64,000 bases of DNA. It comes from Argopecten irradians (Eukaryota > Mollusca > Bivalvia > Pectinida > Pectinidae). Both the position numbers and the translations under genes were made by a program. Where the stretch lies: contig NC_091134.1 in the NCBI RefSeq assembly GCF_041381155.1, positions 53,889,944 to 53,953,943 of the forward strand, written 5' to 3'. The notes beneath the pieces are model-generated. The model was not told the origin of the DNA. It was given only the letters and a program-made list of their open reading frames with translations, and searched no databases. Of the stretch, positions 1 through 10,350 are shown one piece after another (the stretch's first letter is position 1; the number at the start of each line of letters is the position of its first letter).

Positions 1-2769
1 GATATTTGCTGATAATATGCAAAACAATATCTGTGAATTAGATATTAAAATTGCATCTCAAGGGGAACAACTCTGGACACAAGGCATCAAGCAGTTCTTG
101 TACAAATTTATTGGTAGAACATGTCCTGGAATTTTGTTGTGACAATAGTTATCTCAATAACGGAATAATGATAAAAATATTTTTATTTCTCAAATCAGTA
201 TATTCTAATCAAGTGAAAATAAAATTTAAAAAAACCTGTCGTCATCATAATTATAGATTAAATATATCATCAGAACAAGTCAATCAAAAATTCAGGACAG
301 TGCAGTTGGTGAGGATATCCTTTATTTTAAGGATATGTTGGTGATGCCAGAACACCCAATCTCTTTCCTCCGATGTTTGCCTTGGTTTTCTTCAAGGGAA
401 GCATCACCAGGGGATGAAGAGAAATAATGGTTATCGATGTAAGGGGAATAATCCATGGTGGGAAAATCAGAAAGGTTAAGACTTCAACTCTGGATGGGGA
501 GAGAGAGTTGGGGATAAACTTTATTCAAGATCAGTAGGAGAAATGAGTGGATAAATTATTGCATGAAATACTGGAGAATCTGAAACATTTTGTTCTTCAT
601 TAAAAATTAAAATAATTGGTATGGATCTCCTACTATTGAGATGGGGAAATATAATTTGATGTATTTAACTTCCAATTTCAATATACTGCAGTTATAAGAA
701 AATTCTGGAATCTGTGATGCTGCCACATTAGGTCTGCTGTGAAGACATTTGTGATAAGGCTTTAGTGAACAAGCTTATCCAGCAGTTAGTTGTAGTCAAT
801 GTGTGTAAATGCTCTGAATGCTCCAGTGAAAATGTTGACTTTGTAAAGTTCATACTAAAAAAACTGAACAAATTGAAAATAGATATTTTACATCACATGC
901 ATAGATATGTTGATAAACATAAATTACAGTTATCAAATTTATTATCATGATGTATTTATATGAATTACGAGTAAACTGCATTTATGATACTTTGTGATGG
1001 ATAGTGCATGAGTTCGTACATTGGCTCTGTAGTACATTGTCATTTCTAGCTCACCTGGCCCAAATGTACTGTTGGACCTACAAGGCATTATCATGTAATT
1101 GGTCATTTGTTCATCTAGTCCAACTGTTGGCCCAATTTTTCTGTGCCAGTAATACATGGAGGATGTTTTAAGTTATGATACATTTTTGGAGGCTTTTGTG
1201 TTCTCTAATGATTTAAGATGAAATTGTTTTACAATCGCCAGTGCTTTTCCCCCAATGAGATGATAAGTGTTCTATGATGTGAATAAATTTTTTTATTTTG
1301 TGAAAAAGTTCATTATGTGGGTACCTGTGTTGTGAATTGACAGGGAAAAAAGGAGACCCTTTTACACTGCAGATTTTATGTTGTTAATATTATTAAAAAA
1401 TAAAACTTTTCCTTCATGTTCCATATGCCATTTTTTATAGGAGCACGATACCGTCGTTTAAACTTATACATCTGTAATGCAAATATGCATGAAGACAGTG
1501 TTGTGTGTTAGAAATGTGATAGGTGTTATGTATATAGCTTTGTTGGATAAAGCTACACATGTGATATATGCTAAATTAAATCTTCATTCCATTGTCATTG
1601 CTTTGCCTGTCCAAAGTTATAAACAAATATAAAACCAAAAAAATCAACATTATTTGTCTTATCTTTAAATTATGAAAGTTTAGAGTATATGTAAATAGAT
1701 AAGGTATTTAATAATATTTTCTTTACCTCAAAGATTTTGTGTCAAATGATAAAATCACATTTTTGTATTTTTATTGTCCTCAAAATATTACTTTTGAGCG
1801 ACTTAAAATCAATTGAAAGTTAAAACTTTTCATCTTTTTTCATGAAAAAAAATCCAAATTTAAGTTAATCTCTGAATGTCGCTTCAAATCACTCGATTAT
1901 TCTGATATGACGAAGTAAAAATGTTGATTAAATGGCATGTTCAATGTTCATAAACATTTTCCGTATGGTACACGGTACATATGGATCATCAGATATAAAT
2001 CTTTGCAGTCATTTATATTGTTAAAGTTGTGAATGATCTGAAGAGGAATTTGGGAATTAAGTTGAAAATGATAAAATTTATGCATATTCAACAAATTAAT
2101 GAGTTAATGATCACTGTCTTTCATGTAACAATATTTTGTTGTTGGCTATATTTGAGATGCTGGTGCTTTATTTCTGTAGAGTTTTTCTTTATCTGGAAAA
2201 TGATGGAAACTACGTTTTCTTTATCACATTATTACACAATGTTGTGTTACTAAAAAGCAAAAATTTTATGTTTGATTATTAACGAACTGAAACTTGCAAG
2301 GTAAGGAAAGGAAAGCACATTTTTAAATGGTCATCTAAACAATGGTAGGAATTATTTCTTTGTAATTTGTTCATTGAAATAAAATCACAGAACATTTATT
2401 TTGGAGAGGAATACAAAACATTTTGTGTTGTTACCATCATTTTTCTCAGTGTGGGTGAAAGTTATACTGTTGACGTAAATAACAAAGTGAATATTTTACC
2501 TTTATATTCTACTCCATCATGTGTTAATCTGTATAATGGTAACTGGCTGTTAATGTTTCAGACTTATAAGAGTCCCTTGGATGTCTGTGAAGGACAAGAT
2601 ATATAATAACTTCCAGTAGGTACTATTCTGCAAAGCGTCAGTTGTCCAAATGTTTTAATACTATTGATAATACCAATATGAAATAAACACAATGAAAAAC
2701 ATGAATAGATGTGTTAGTTATATTTACAATTTGTCAGCATGATAAGGGATTATCAACATTGTTGTTCTT
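1..2769. other. No gene recognised (left flank)
   Basis: This stretch is AT-rich and holds only short open frames with no recognisable domain or splice structure. The segment at about 1010-1160 has several short inverted TTGGNCCAA-type words and may be an old transposon relic. An AATAAA word lies near 2682. It could be a 3' untranslated region or intergenic DNA, and the sequence does not decide between them. Confidence 0.4.
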
Positions 2770-3011
2770 AGTTTTCTAGACTCTCCTGAAGACCAACTCT
2801 GGGTTGGGTGGGATGTTGGATGTTTTCATTATAGATTATTGTTCTATTGCTGAACATATTAATGACAGTATTATAGTTTTGAAATTAAGTACACCTGCCA
2901 CCAATGAGCGTTCAGATGTATTCATCATTGCAAACTATATCCCTCCAATCAATAGTACTTTTTAACGTCCTTGAGGAGTCCATAAGTCGATATCAGGATT
3001 AAGGCAACATT

Positions 3012-5153
3012 ATGGCTATTGGTGATTTTAATAGCAGGACAGGGTTGAATGATGACTTTGTACAGAATGATCAACTGAATGAGGATTCTATCCAATTATT
3101 ATCCAATGTTGTAAACTATCAGCCTGATATTGAAACCACTGATAGGCGAAATATGGACAAACATGTTAATCAATTTGGTAGAAACTTACTGAACCTATGC
3201 AAAGCCACCGGCCTTCGTATTGTCAATGGTAGGCATGATAACGATGCAGAAGGAAATTATACATTTTATAGCAAAAAGGGATCTAGCCTAATCGATTACG
3301 TTTTAGTAGATAAATATTGCATGGAAGTGATAGAACATTTTGTTTCTGGAGAATTTACGCAATTCTCTGATCATTCTCCCGTGACCTTTGGCATCCAGGT
3401 AGAAGCCTACACGACCGTCGAATTAGTGCCAAATATAAATCAAACGATTTCTGATCAGACTGAAAGTACAACCATTGGATATAAGTGGGTCCACGATAAT
3501 AAACAGGACATTATTTCAGCTATACAGAACAATATTGAACTTTTACATGATCTGTGTGACATTTCAGATAATACTGATGAAAATGTTAACAAATGTATTG
3601 ACAATTTCTCTCAGACGTTAAATAGCATAATTATCCCTTTCTGTTCTCGCATGAAAATCCCTTCTGGTGATCACCAGAAAACACCTAAGGTGGACAAGCC
3701 GTGGTTTAATGACGTGTGCAAGTCCAAATACAAAGAATACAAACATGCTTTAAGCTCTTTCAATTCCTGTAAATCTCATGAAAATAGACTATTACTGGTA
3801 AATAAGGAAAGAGCCTATAAAATTTTGGAACGTAAACTGAAGAATCAATACAAACACCAGCAGGGTAATATGTTGAATTTCATGAGAAAAAATAACCCCA
3901 GAAGTTTTTATAAGCAATTCCGTAAGAAGAAAAATACATCGAATAGTAAAATATCTCTTAATGAATTTTTTCATCACTTTTCTAGTGTAGCTAATGTGGA
4001 TACTAACGTAAATGAAAATATTCCTGAATTTTTCAGAAATTATGATCTTAAAGATGCGGTTTATGAAGAACTTGACTTAGAAAATTCTCATGAGGAAATT
4101 GGTATTGCTATAAATAATCTGAACTCCAATAAGGCTTGTGGCATGGATGGCATCCAAAACGAGTACTTGATCCATTGTAAGGACATTCTAGTGCCATGTC
4201 TCTTCACACTATTCAATAATGTTTTCAAATCTGGTCATTTCCCCCATAACTGGTCAATTGGTAATATTATCCCTGTTTTCAAGAAGGGTGATATTGACGA
4301 CACTAATAATTATAGAGGAATCACCCTAGTCAGTTGTTTAGGAAAACTATTCACGTCTATCTTGAACCGTAGGTTACTAGCATTTGATGGTAAATACAAT
4401 ATCCTTACTGACGCACAATTTGGCTTCCGCAAAAATCTATCCACTGTCGACGCTATTTTTGCCTTACAGGCCTTAATTAATAAAAGTATTAAAACTAAGA
4501 AAAGATTATACTGCTGTTTTATAGATTACCGTAAGGCATTTGATTTTATTAATCGACAAAACCTGTACTATAAACTAATAAAAGAGGGTATTGAAGGTAA
4601 GATGTTGGTTATTATACGCTCGCTATATCATAAAGTTAGAAGTTGTGTTAAATATAATGGGTCGAATTCTGACTTTTTCGAATGTAAAAACGGTTTGTTG
4701 CAAGGCGAAGTACTATCCCCTATATTATACTCCTTCTACGTTAATGATTTTGAAATGCAATTTATAAGTGACAATTGCCCAAGTATCGAATTACAGGAAC
4801 TGAATATGTTTCTGATCATGTATGCAGATGACACCGTTATTTTAGCTGAAACTCCTGAAGGCTTACAAAAACTGTTAAACTCGTTGCTTAACTATACCAT
4901 GAAATGGGCGCTAACTGTTAACACTGATAAAACAAAAATTATGATTTTCAGAAACGGTGGGGTAATTAGGGAAAATGAACAGTGGTTTTATAACGGTGAA
5001 AAATTAGAAATTGTAAATGAATTCAACTATTTAGGTATGCTTATGAATTACAATGGCAAATTTAGACAAACTCAGAAAAAAGTAGCAGATCAGGGACGTA
5101 AAGCATTATTTGCAATCGACAAAATTTGTAGAGAGAATTTTTTTCAACATTGA
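3012..5153 (+). CDS. LINE ORF2: endonuclease C-terminal part and reverse transcriptase
   Basis: The 713-residue open frame begins in the endonuclease: GDFNSRTG near residue 4, then SDHSPVTFG near residue 120. Reverse transcriptase follows from about residue 370 to 660, with the fingers motif NKACGMDGI, the catalytic Asp in FIDYRKAFD, the LLQGEVLSPILYSFYVND block and the active-site YADDTVIL box. All three catalytic aspartates are present. The frame is lost in a run of T around 5138-5145, and coding continues in another frame (5110-6009), so one indel in a homopolymer separates the two. The ATG at 3012 is simply the first after an upstream stop and is not a likely true start. Confidence 0.85.
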   Translation: MAIGDFNSRTGLNDDFVQNDQLNEDSIQLLSNVVNYQPDIETTDRRNMDKHVNQFGRNLLNLCKATGLRIVNGRHDNDAEGNYTFYSKKGSSLIDYVLVDKYCMEVIEHFVSGEFTQFSDHSPVTFGIQVEAYTTVELVPNINQTISDQTESTTIGYKWVHDNKQDIISAIQNNIELLHDLCDISDNTDENVNKCIDNFSQTLNSIIIPFCSRMKIPSGDHQKTPKVDKPWFNDVCKSKYKEYKHALSSFNSCKSHENRLLLVNKERAYKILERKLKNQYKHQQGNMLNFMRKNNPRSFYKQFRKKKNTSNSKISLNEFFHHFSSVANVDTNVNENIPEFFRNYDLKDAVYEELDLENSHEEIGIAINNLNSNKACGMDGIQNEYLIHCKDILVPCLFTLFNNVFKSGHFPHNWSIGNIIPVFKKGDIDDTNNYRGITLVSCLGKLFTSILNRRLLAFDGKYNILTDAQFGFRKNLSTVDAIFALQALINKSIKTKKRLYCCFIDYRKAFDFINRQNLYYKLIKEGIEGKMLVIIRSLYHKVRSCVKYNGSNSDFFECKNGLLQGEVLSPILYSFYVNDFEMQFISDNCPSIELQELNMFLIMYADDTVILAETPEGLQKLLNSLLNYTMKWALTVNTDKTKIMIFRNGGVIRENEQWFYNGEKLEIVNEFNYLGMLMNYNGKFRQTQKKVADQGRKALFAIDKICRENFFQH

Positions 5154-6009
5154 AACTCAACTATCCGTTTTTGATACTTTCGTACGTAGTGTTATAAACT
5201 ATGCCTCGGAAATATGGGGTTTCAACCAAGCACCTGATGTCGAAAAAATACAAATTAGTTTCTGTAAAAAGTTGCTAGGAATTAGAAAGAGTGCTTGTCA
5301 CAATTTTGTTTACCAAGAACTTGGGCGCTACCCTTTACACATCGTGCGAAAATTAAGAATTTTTAAATATTGGATCAAACTCAAAAACACAGATAACTGT
5401 ATACTTCAGGCAAGTTATGGAAATATGCTACAGAACGGCGATAGTTGGGTTCTGAGTATTAAACATGAATTGTATAGAAGTGGACTAGGGTTCATATGGG
5501 AGTCTCCCAATGTTGATAACGTAACATATTTAAAAATAAAATACAGAATTTTGGACATTTTTCAACAAAAATGCCACGAATCTATAATTTCAAGTCCGAA
5601 AGGACATATTTTTCAACATTTAAATAATTCGTTTACCCTCCAAACTTATCTGAACAAAATGAGCAGCCGAGTCTATCAGAGAGAAGTCACTAAAATTAGG
5701 ACATCCGCCCACTTACTCAATATCGAAAGAGGTCGTTTTAGGAATATTCAAAGAACTGAACGAAAATGCCATGTCTGCGATAAAAATGATATTGAAGATG
5801 AATTCCATTTTATACTTATTTGTCCTTTATACAACGATTTACGCCAAAAATTAATCAAACTGTTCTATAGAAGAAACCCAAGTGTGTTTAAGTTAATCCA
5901 ACTGTTATCTTCTGATAATGTAACAGAATTAAATAATTTGGGGAAATACATTTTCCGCGCGAACAAACGCCGAGCTGAATGTCTTGTGTTACAAAATGTA
6001 CAGCCGTAA
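5110..6009 (+). CDS. LINE ORF2 C-terminal part with zinc-knuckle domain
   Basis: This frame continues the LINE protein after the single frameshift near 5140. It carries the typical post-RT segment FDTFVRSVINYASEIWGF. A zinc-binding motif follows near residues 222-244, of the form CHVCDKN...EFHFILICP, which matches the C-x2-C-x(n)-H-x4-C pattern found at the end of many jockey-superfamily and R1-like proteins. The stop at 6007-6009 is followed by about 200 bp of 3' UTR. The same domain layout recurs in the LINE fragments inside the downstream triplication, but those are different families. Confidence 0.8.
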   Translation: MQSTKFVERIFFNIETQLSVFDTFVRSVINYASEIWGFNQAPDVEKIQISFCKKLLGIRKSACHNFVYQELGRYPLHIVRKLRIFKYWIKLKNTDNCILQASYGNMLQNGDSWVLSIKHELYRSGLGFIWESPNVDNVTYLKIKYRILDIFQQKCHESIISSPKGHIFQHLNNSFTLQTYLNKMSSRVYQREVTKIRTSAHLLNIERGRFRNIQRTERKCHVCDKNDIEDEFHFILICPLYNDLRQKLIKLFYRRNPSVFKLIQLLSSDNVTELNNLGKYIFRANKRRAECLVLQNVQP

Positions 6010-6210
6010 ATTGCCATCCATGCCATTAATGCCCTATCTTTATCTATATTATTATTTCTATGTTATTGATCTATCTATATTTCATCATGTGTTTGTTTGT
6101 CACGCTCTCAAGGTTTTCACTCTCTTAATTGTTATGTTATGTATTTATATGATTTGTATAATCTGATTAGCGTTTGCTAAAGGAATAAAGAAATTGAAAA
6201 TTGACCCGGT

Positions 6211-7626
6211 CATAGTGGTTAAGAGTGGGTGTGCGGGGAATGACCACCAAAACAAAATCGTTATCGGCAAGTTTCATTTAGTAATTAGTAATTCAAGAAG
6301 TATGCAAAACCATTGGTCATGAAATTATGCATAGCTACAAACTTATTTGATAGTCTCTATGAATTTATCCAAAATCAAACAAAAATCTTCAAATCAAAGT
6401 AAAAGCTTGTCTGGACCCTCCAGTTTCATTAATTTTCTATAACTGTATGAAATCAATTACATAGTATTATCCACGCAATCAAGGGTACTACGGAGTACTA
6501 CAAAAGTACCAGATACAACGATTTATTTATTGAACACAACTTGTGCAAAATGCTGAACACCATTGAATATTTGCAAGGAGATTACGATGTACTACATACT
6601 TATGTTAATCAGGAACGATTGGGGTATTACAAAAGATGCTCCACTGCCGACAGAGCATAAATGATATTCATCATTTGAACAATAATTGGTGTTTAATCGT
6701 GTATATATATGCCTAATTAACACAAAAACTAACATAAAATAATTTGTTTTGCCTTTGGTGCATGCGCAATCATTACTCCATTCTATATAAGATATAGTGC
6801 CACGGAATTTTTTCGGGATGCAATTAATTATTTTTCATATTTTTAACTTGAAGTAAAATCATTTTCAGTCCTAATCATCTTATTTGTAATTTTAAAATTA
6901 AAACCTATACATTGTTAATCTTCTTCTTCCTGATCAATAGTCAGACTCGAAGGGTTGAGTACATTTAAAGGCCCATTACCTTTCCGGAGCAAAATATTAA
7001 GGTTTCTTCAAAAACATTAATAACATTAGATCTAGTAAATGCATACCGATGACCTAAAATAAGGTTACTACGGCGGCGTATTAGGGCCACTACAAAATTT
7101 TATTTATCTTGTACTATGTACGTACAAGTTAGTATCTTGTACGTACATGTACAAGTTAATATCTTGTACGTACAACTTAGTAATATGTACGTACAAGTTA
7201 GTACTGATTTGGACAAGCGAATTATGGCATCAAAGCCATAAAAACAATTCGTTAGTTAAGATTATTAAAACATAAAAAATGCCTTCATCATATTGCCAAC
7301 ACATATTCCTGCACTTAATTGACTGATGAATGTGTATACAATTATGGACTTTAAAAGCCGTTACTAAAACAAAACTCGTATGACTGAAAAAAACCCTTTA
7401 AGTTACATGTAGGTCTGAAACAAAATCCAAAAACTTTTCCACATTGCCATAGAAAATACATGTATACTCTATTTCATAGATACCATTCCATTCAGGTTAC
7501 ATTCTAATGACCTTTGTTAGAGACATTGCCTTTGTACAGAACCCACACAGCAATATTACCGAAAACGTAATTTCGTCACAATAAGCATATATGTGTAGCT
7601 ATGTTATGCTTGTTGGACGAAATGCC
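6211..7626. other. Unassigned DNA with a GTACGTAC-rich short array
   Basis: No coding region is recognised. At about 7108-7203 there is a short degenerate tandem array of a roughly 20-bp word built on the palindrome TTGTACGTACAA, with about four or five units. The rest is AT-rich and shows nothing assignable. Confidence 0.5.
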
Positions 7627-7634
7627 GGACTACT

Positions 7635-7753
7635 CACAGGGCCTGGCACGAAAATTTTTAACCAACAGTATACATATATATATGTTATAGTATCGATACT
7701 ATAATATGTATATGTATACTGTTAGTTTAAAAAAATCGTGTCAGGTCCCTGTG
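7635..7753. mobile_element. 119-bp snap-back MITE with 8-bp target duplication
   Basis: Two near-complementary arms of about 59 bp meet at the central palindrome GTATCGATAC (near 7689-7698), with almost no loop. The ends read CACAGGGCC and GGTCCCTGTG. The direct repeat GGACTACT flanks it exactly at 7627-7634 and 7754-7761. An 8-bp duplication with CA(C/G)(A/G)GG-type ends fits a non-autonomous hAT-like element. The arms differ at a handful of positions, so it is moderately young. Confidence 0.8.
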
Positions 7754-7761
7754 GGACTACT

Positions 7762-8499
7762 TGCAACTGGAAAATGATGACGGCCCTTAGGCTTTACTTA
7801 ACTTTTTCGTCCCCGTCAAGAAATTTGGAAATAACAAATTGATAGGCCATTAAAACATGATCTCAGATGGAATGTGTCATATCCTTTATGGAACGGTCTC
7901 CATATTCTGGTTGTTTAGAGTAGGACCTACAATTTCCGGAAATACGAACCGAGATTCGATTTAAAATTAGCCACTTCCTGGTTAAGCAGGGCAACTTTGT
8001 TCGTCAAATGTTTTACTAAAGATAGGTAAGTACTCAAACTCATTTAGCCTACTTTCTTTTAAAAAATCAATGTTGTCTACCGATTATGTCAAAGGTGCGC
8101 TCTTCTACACTGTCCAGATCGACCAATGTGTTTGTCGACAGTGACGGGTGCATTATTAGCAGATTTTGCTAACGTTAGGGTTGTCCCCCTTCCATCGCCG
8201 CTATCTAAATTTCACTATTACTAAGGATTCAGAGGGCTTCACTAGAATAAAGTTTTGAAATTCATTTAATTAACATATCAAAATATACAACTTATTTTTA
8301 ATTACATTTTGATTCCAAGTGCAACAATTAGGACATCATCAATGATCCCAAAATAATTATGATAAGAAAATATCAACGTAATACCCAACCATGTGTCGAG
8401 TAAATCATTTTATTGTTTAAAAACGTCTCTTTTTAATTTTAATTTAACTTCATTTTAAATTTAAAGAACATATCTTTTTCCAGTGAACGTTTACAAAGC
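7762..8499 (+). promoter_or_regulatory. Upstream region and candidate 5' UTR intron of PCS1
   Basis: A strong splice donor, GATAG|GTAAGTAC, lies at 8025/8026. A good acceptor, TCTTTTTCCAG, ends at 8483, 16 bp before the PCS1 start codon. This suggests a non-coding first exon ending at 8025 and a 458-bp intron (8026-8483). No TATA box or start site can be assigned. PCS2 has an acceptor at the matching place (CAACAG ending 28594), which supports a shared gene structure. Confidence 0.45.
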
Positions 8500-10075
8500 A
8501 TGACTTCCCAAGACATCAAACCAAAACCAGAGTTTTATCGGAGAGTTCTGCCTGAGGGATGTATCGCTTTCTCGTCAGCAGAAGGAAAGACAATCTTCAA
8601 AGAGGCTCTCGAGTCGGGTCACATGGGTTGTTTTTTCAAAATGGCAGCTCAATTTAGTACCCAGGCTGAGCCAGCTTTCTGTGGTCTCACGACCCTTGTG
8701 ATGATTTTGAACGCTCTGGAAGTAGATCCCGGGAAGATCTGGAAGGGTCCGTGGCGATGGTACCACGAAGATATGCTAGAATGCTGTGTTTCTTTACAAA
8801 CCATCAGAGAACAAGGCATAACGTATGACCAGTTCAGTTGCCTTGCCGCTTGCAATTCCCTCGATGCAGAATCGACCAGGGTAGACGACACCGCCACGAT
8901 AGAAACGTTTCGAGATCGTGTAGCAAGACTAAGTAAACAAGATGACCAATTCATCGCCTTATCATATAGCAGAAAAACGCTTGGCCAGACAGGTGATGGT
9001 CACTTTTCCCCTGTAGGAGGATACCATCCGGACCGAGACCTCGTGTTGGTGATGGACACGGCTCGGTTCAAATACCCTCCACACTGGGTTCCTCTTGTAA
9101 CTGTTTGGGAAGCAATGAAGCCTCTCGATAAAAGCACAGGTAAACTATTGCATCAGTTCAGTTCATTGAGTTAAGACAGCAATTCATGGGTAAGTGGATG
9201 TTAATCAGTCCTGTATTTCTTCTAAAGATTTGCTGTTTATATATCAAGTAACGAGTGTTAACTTGTTCACCAATTTGTTTTATGTATTTTCAGGGAAGTC
9301 TAGGGGATATTGTATTTTGTCAAGAATTCACAAGGACGGTTCTCTACGTCTATTCAAACTGTCGAAATCCTTCAGCGTTTTCTTGCCTTGTGCTTGTACC
9401 ACTGGTGTCTCAAACTTTCTACACCAATGGCGAGAATTCCTGATAAAGGACGTGGGTACTTTGACAAAAGTACTTACTGAAGAGGCAAAGTCCGATGATG
9501 ATGTGGACATATTTGGTCGAGTTATTCCTTCGCTACTGAAATGCGCTGGGTGCATCGCGCAGAATGAATGTATCCTCACTACCTTTATGGATATTGCTAA
9601 TTTCACAGCAGAACACCATGCCCTGAAAGATGCTTTATTACAGCAGCTTGAATGTCTAAAGCTTTATCGCATTGTCCACACTGTTTTAAGGAGCGCCAGT
9701 TCCGGTTCCTGTTTAAGCATTGGAAATGCTGAAGAGAACAATGTTGTTAACTCAGACAAACAATGTTGTAAAATGCCCTCTTCTAAACGTGCGAAAATCT
9801 CTGATACCGCCATGCTTCCGACACACTTCATCGCGGTTTTTATGCTTTGCTGGCCATACGAGCTTTTCAAGATCTCTGGGATTGTGACGGTAGGAGAACA
9901 GATGGATTCATATGTCACCGATTGGATGGAAGGTCCAGCATCTAAAGAGTTGAAGGAAGAGGTGTCACATCTAAAACGACAGCTGCTAGTGTTGTTGAGA
10001 ATGCGTCTGGACAATTTACGTCATTGTGACTCGACCTCTTCGTGCGCAGTCTCCGTATGTGTTGAGAACAAGTAA
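8500..10075 (+). CDS. PCS: Phytochelatin synthase 1 (full length, two coding exons)
   Basis: Glutathione gamma-glutamylcysteinyltransferase, which builds metal-binding phytochelatins from glutathione, normally in the cytosol. Exon 1 is 8500-9139. The intron is 9140-9293, GT-AG, with acceptor TATGTATTTTCAG. Exon 2 is 9294-10075. The split codon is a Gly, and the protein is 473 residues, close to the 485 of Arabidopsis PCS1. The peptidase-C83 catalytic triad is visible: Cys61 in EPAFCGLTTL, His168 in GDGHFSPVGGYH, and Asp186 in VMDTARFKYPPHW. The C-terminal half is also conserved: GYCILSR follows the junction, a Cys-rich stretch comes next, and KELKEEVSHLKRQLLVL near the end resembles the plant C-terminal motif. 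The ATG is chosen because it follows the acceptor at 8483 and aligns with the PCS2 start. It looks intact. A 4.1-kb transposon begins 18 bp after the stop. Confidence 0.92.
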
Positions 10076-10350
10076 CTTGTACTGTTAAAGGAACAGGTAT
10101 GGGGTAATTAAAAATGTAATGGCAATTAATTGTAATGCATTACAGTTTTTCAAGTAATTGAATGTAATGTGTAATTGAAGCAAATTTCAATTACATGTAA
10201 TGGTTATTAATTAATTAATTACATTACAAAAATGCATGAATTGCTCAATTACTTTTCAATTACATTTCAATTACAAGTGACGTTTTTTAGATAGATTTGT
10301 CAGATTACATTTTCCATATTTCTGTTCTCACTAAAGTTTTCGTTTTTTAG

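Larger units (their letters stand above)
2770..6210 (+). mobile_element. LINE (non-LTR retrotransposon), 5'-truncated, near-complete ORF2
   Basis: The element runs from part of an apurinic-type endonuclease domain, through reverse transcriptase, to a C-terminal zinc-knuckle region. Endonuclease coding is visible from about 2825, in a different frame from the main reading frame and with stops, so the 5' end is decayed. The GDFNSRTG and SDHSPV endonuclease motifs follow. The 3' end has an AATAAA near 6183 and a short A-rich tail near 6190-6203. No RNase H domain is seen. The reverse transcriptase and C-terminal knuckle suggest the jockey/CR1/L2 side of the LINE tree, but the clade cannot be fixed by eye. 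No clear target-site duplication was found. Confidence 0.85.

Noticed and set aside
8096-8102. TGCGCTC, a match to the metal-response-element core TGCRCNC upstream of PCS1
   Set aside because: It is a single seven-base match in 700 bp, expected by chance, and it lies in the putative intron. No cluster was seen.
9664-10014. Minus-strand open frame of 116 codons
   Set aside because: It is the antisense shadow of PCS1 exon 2.
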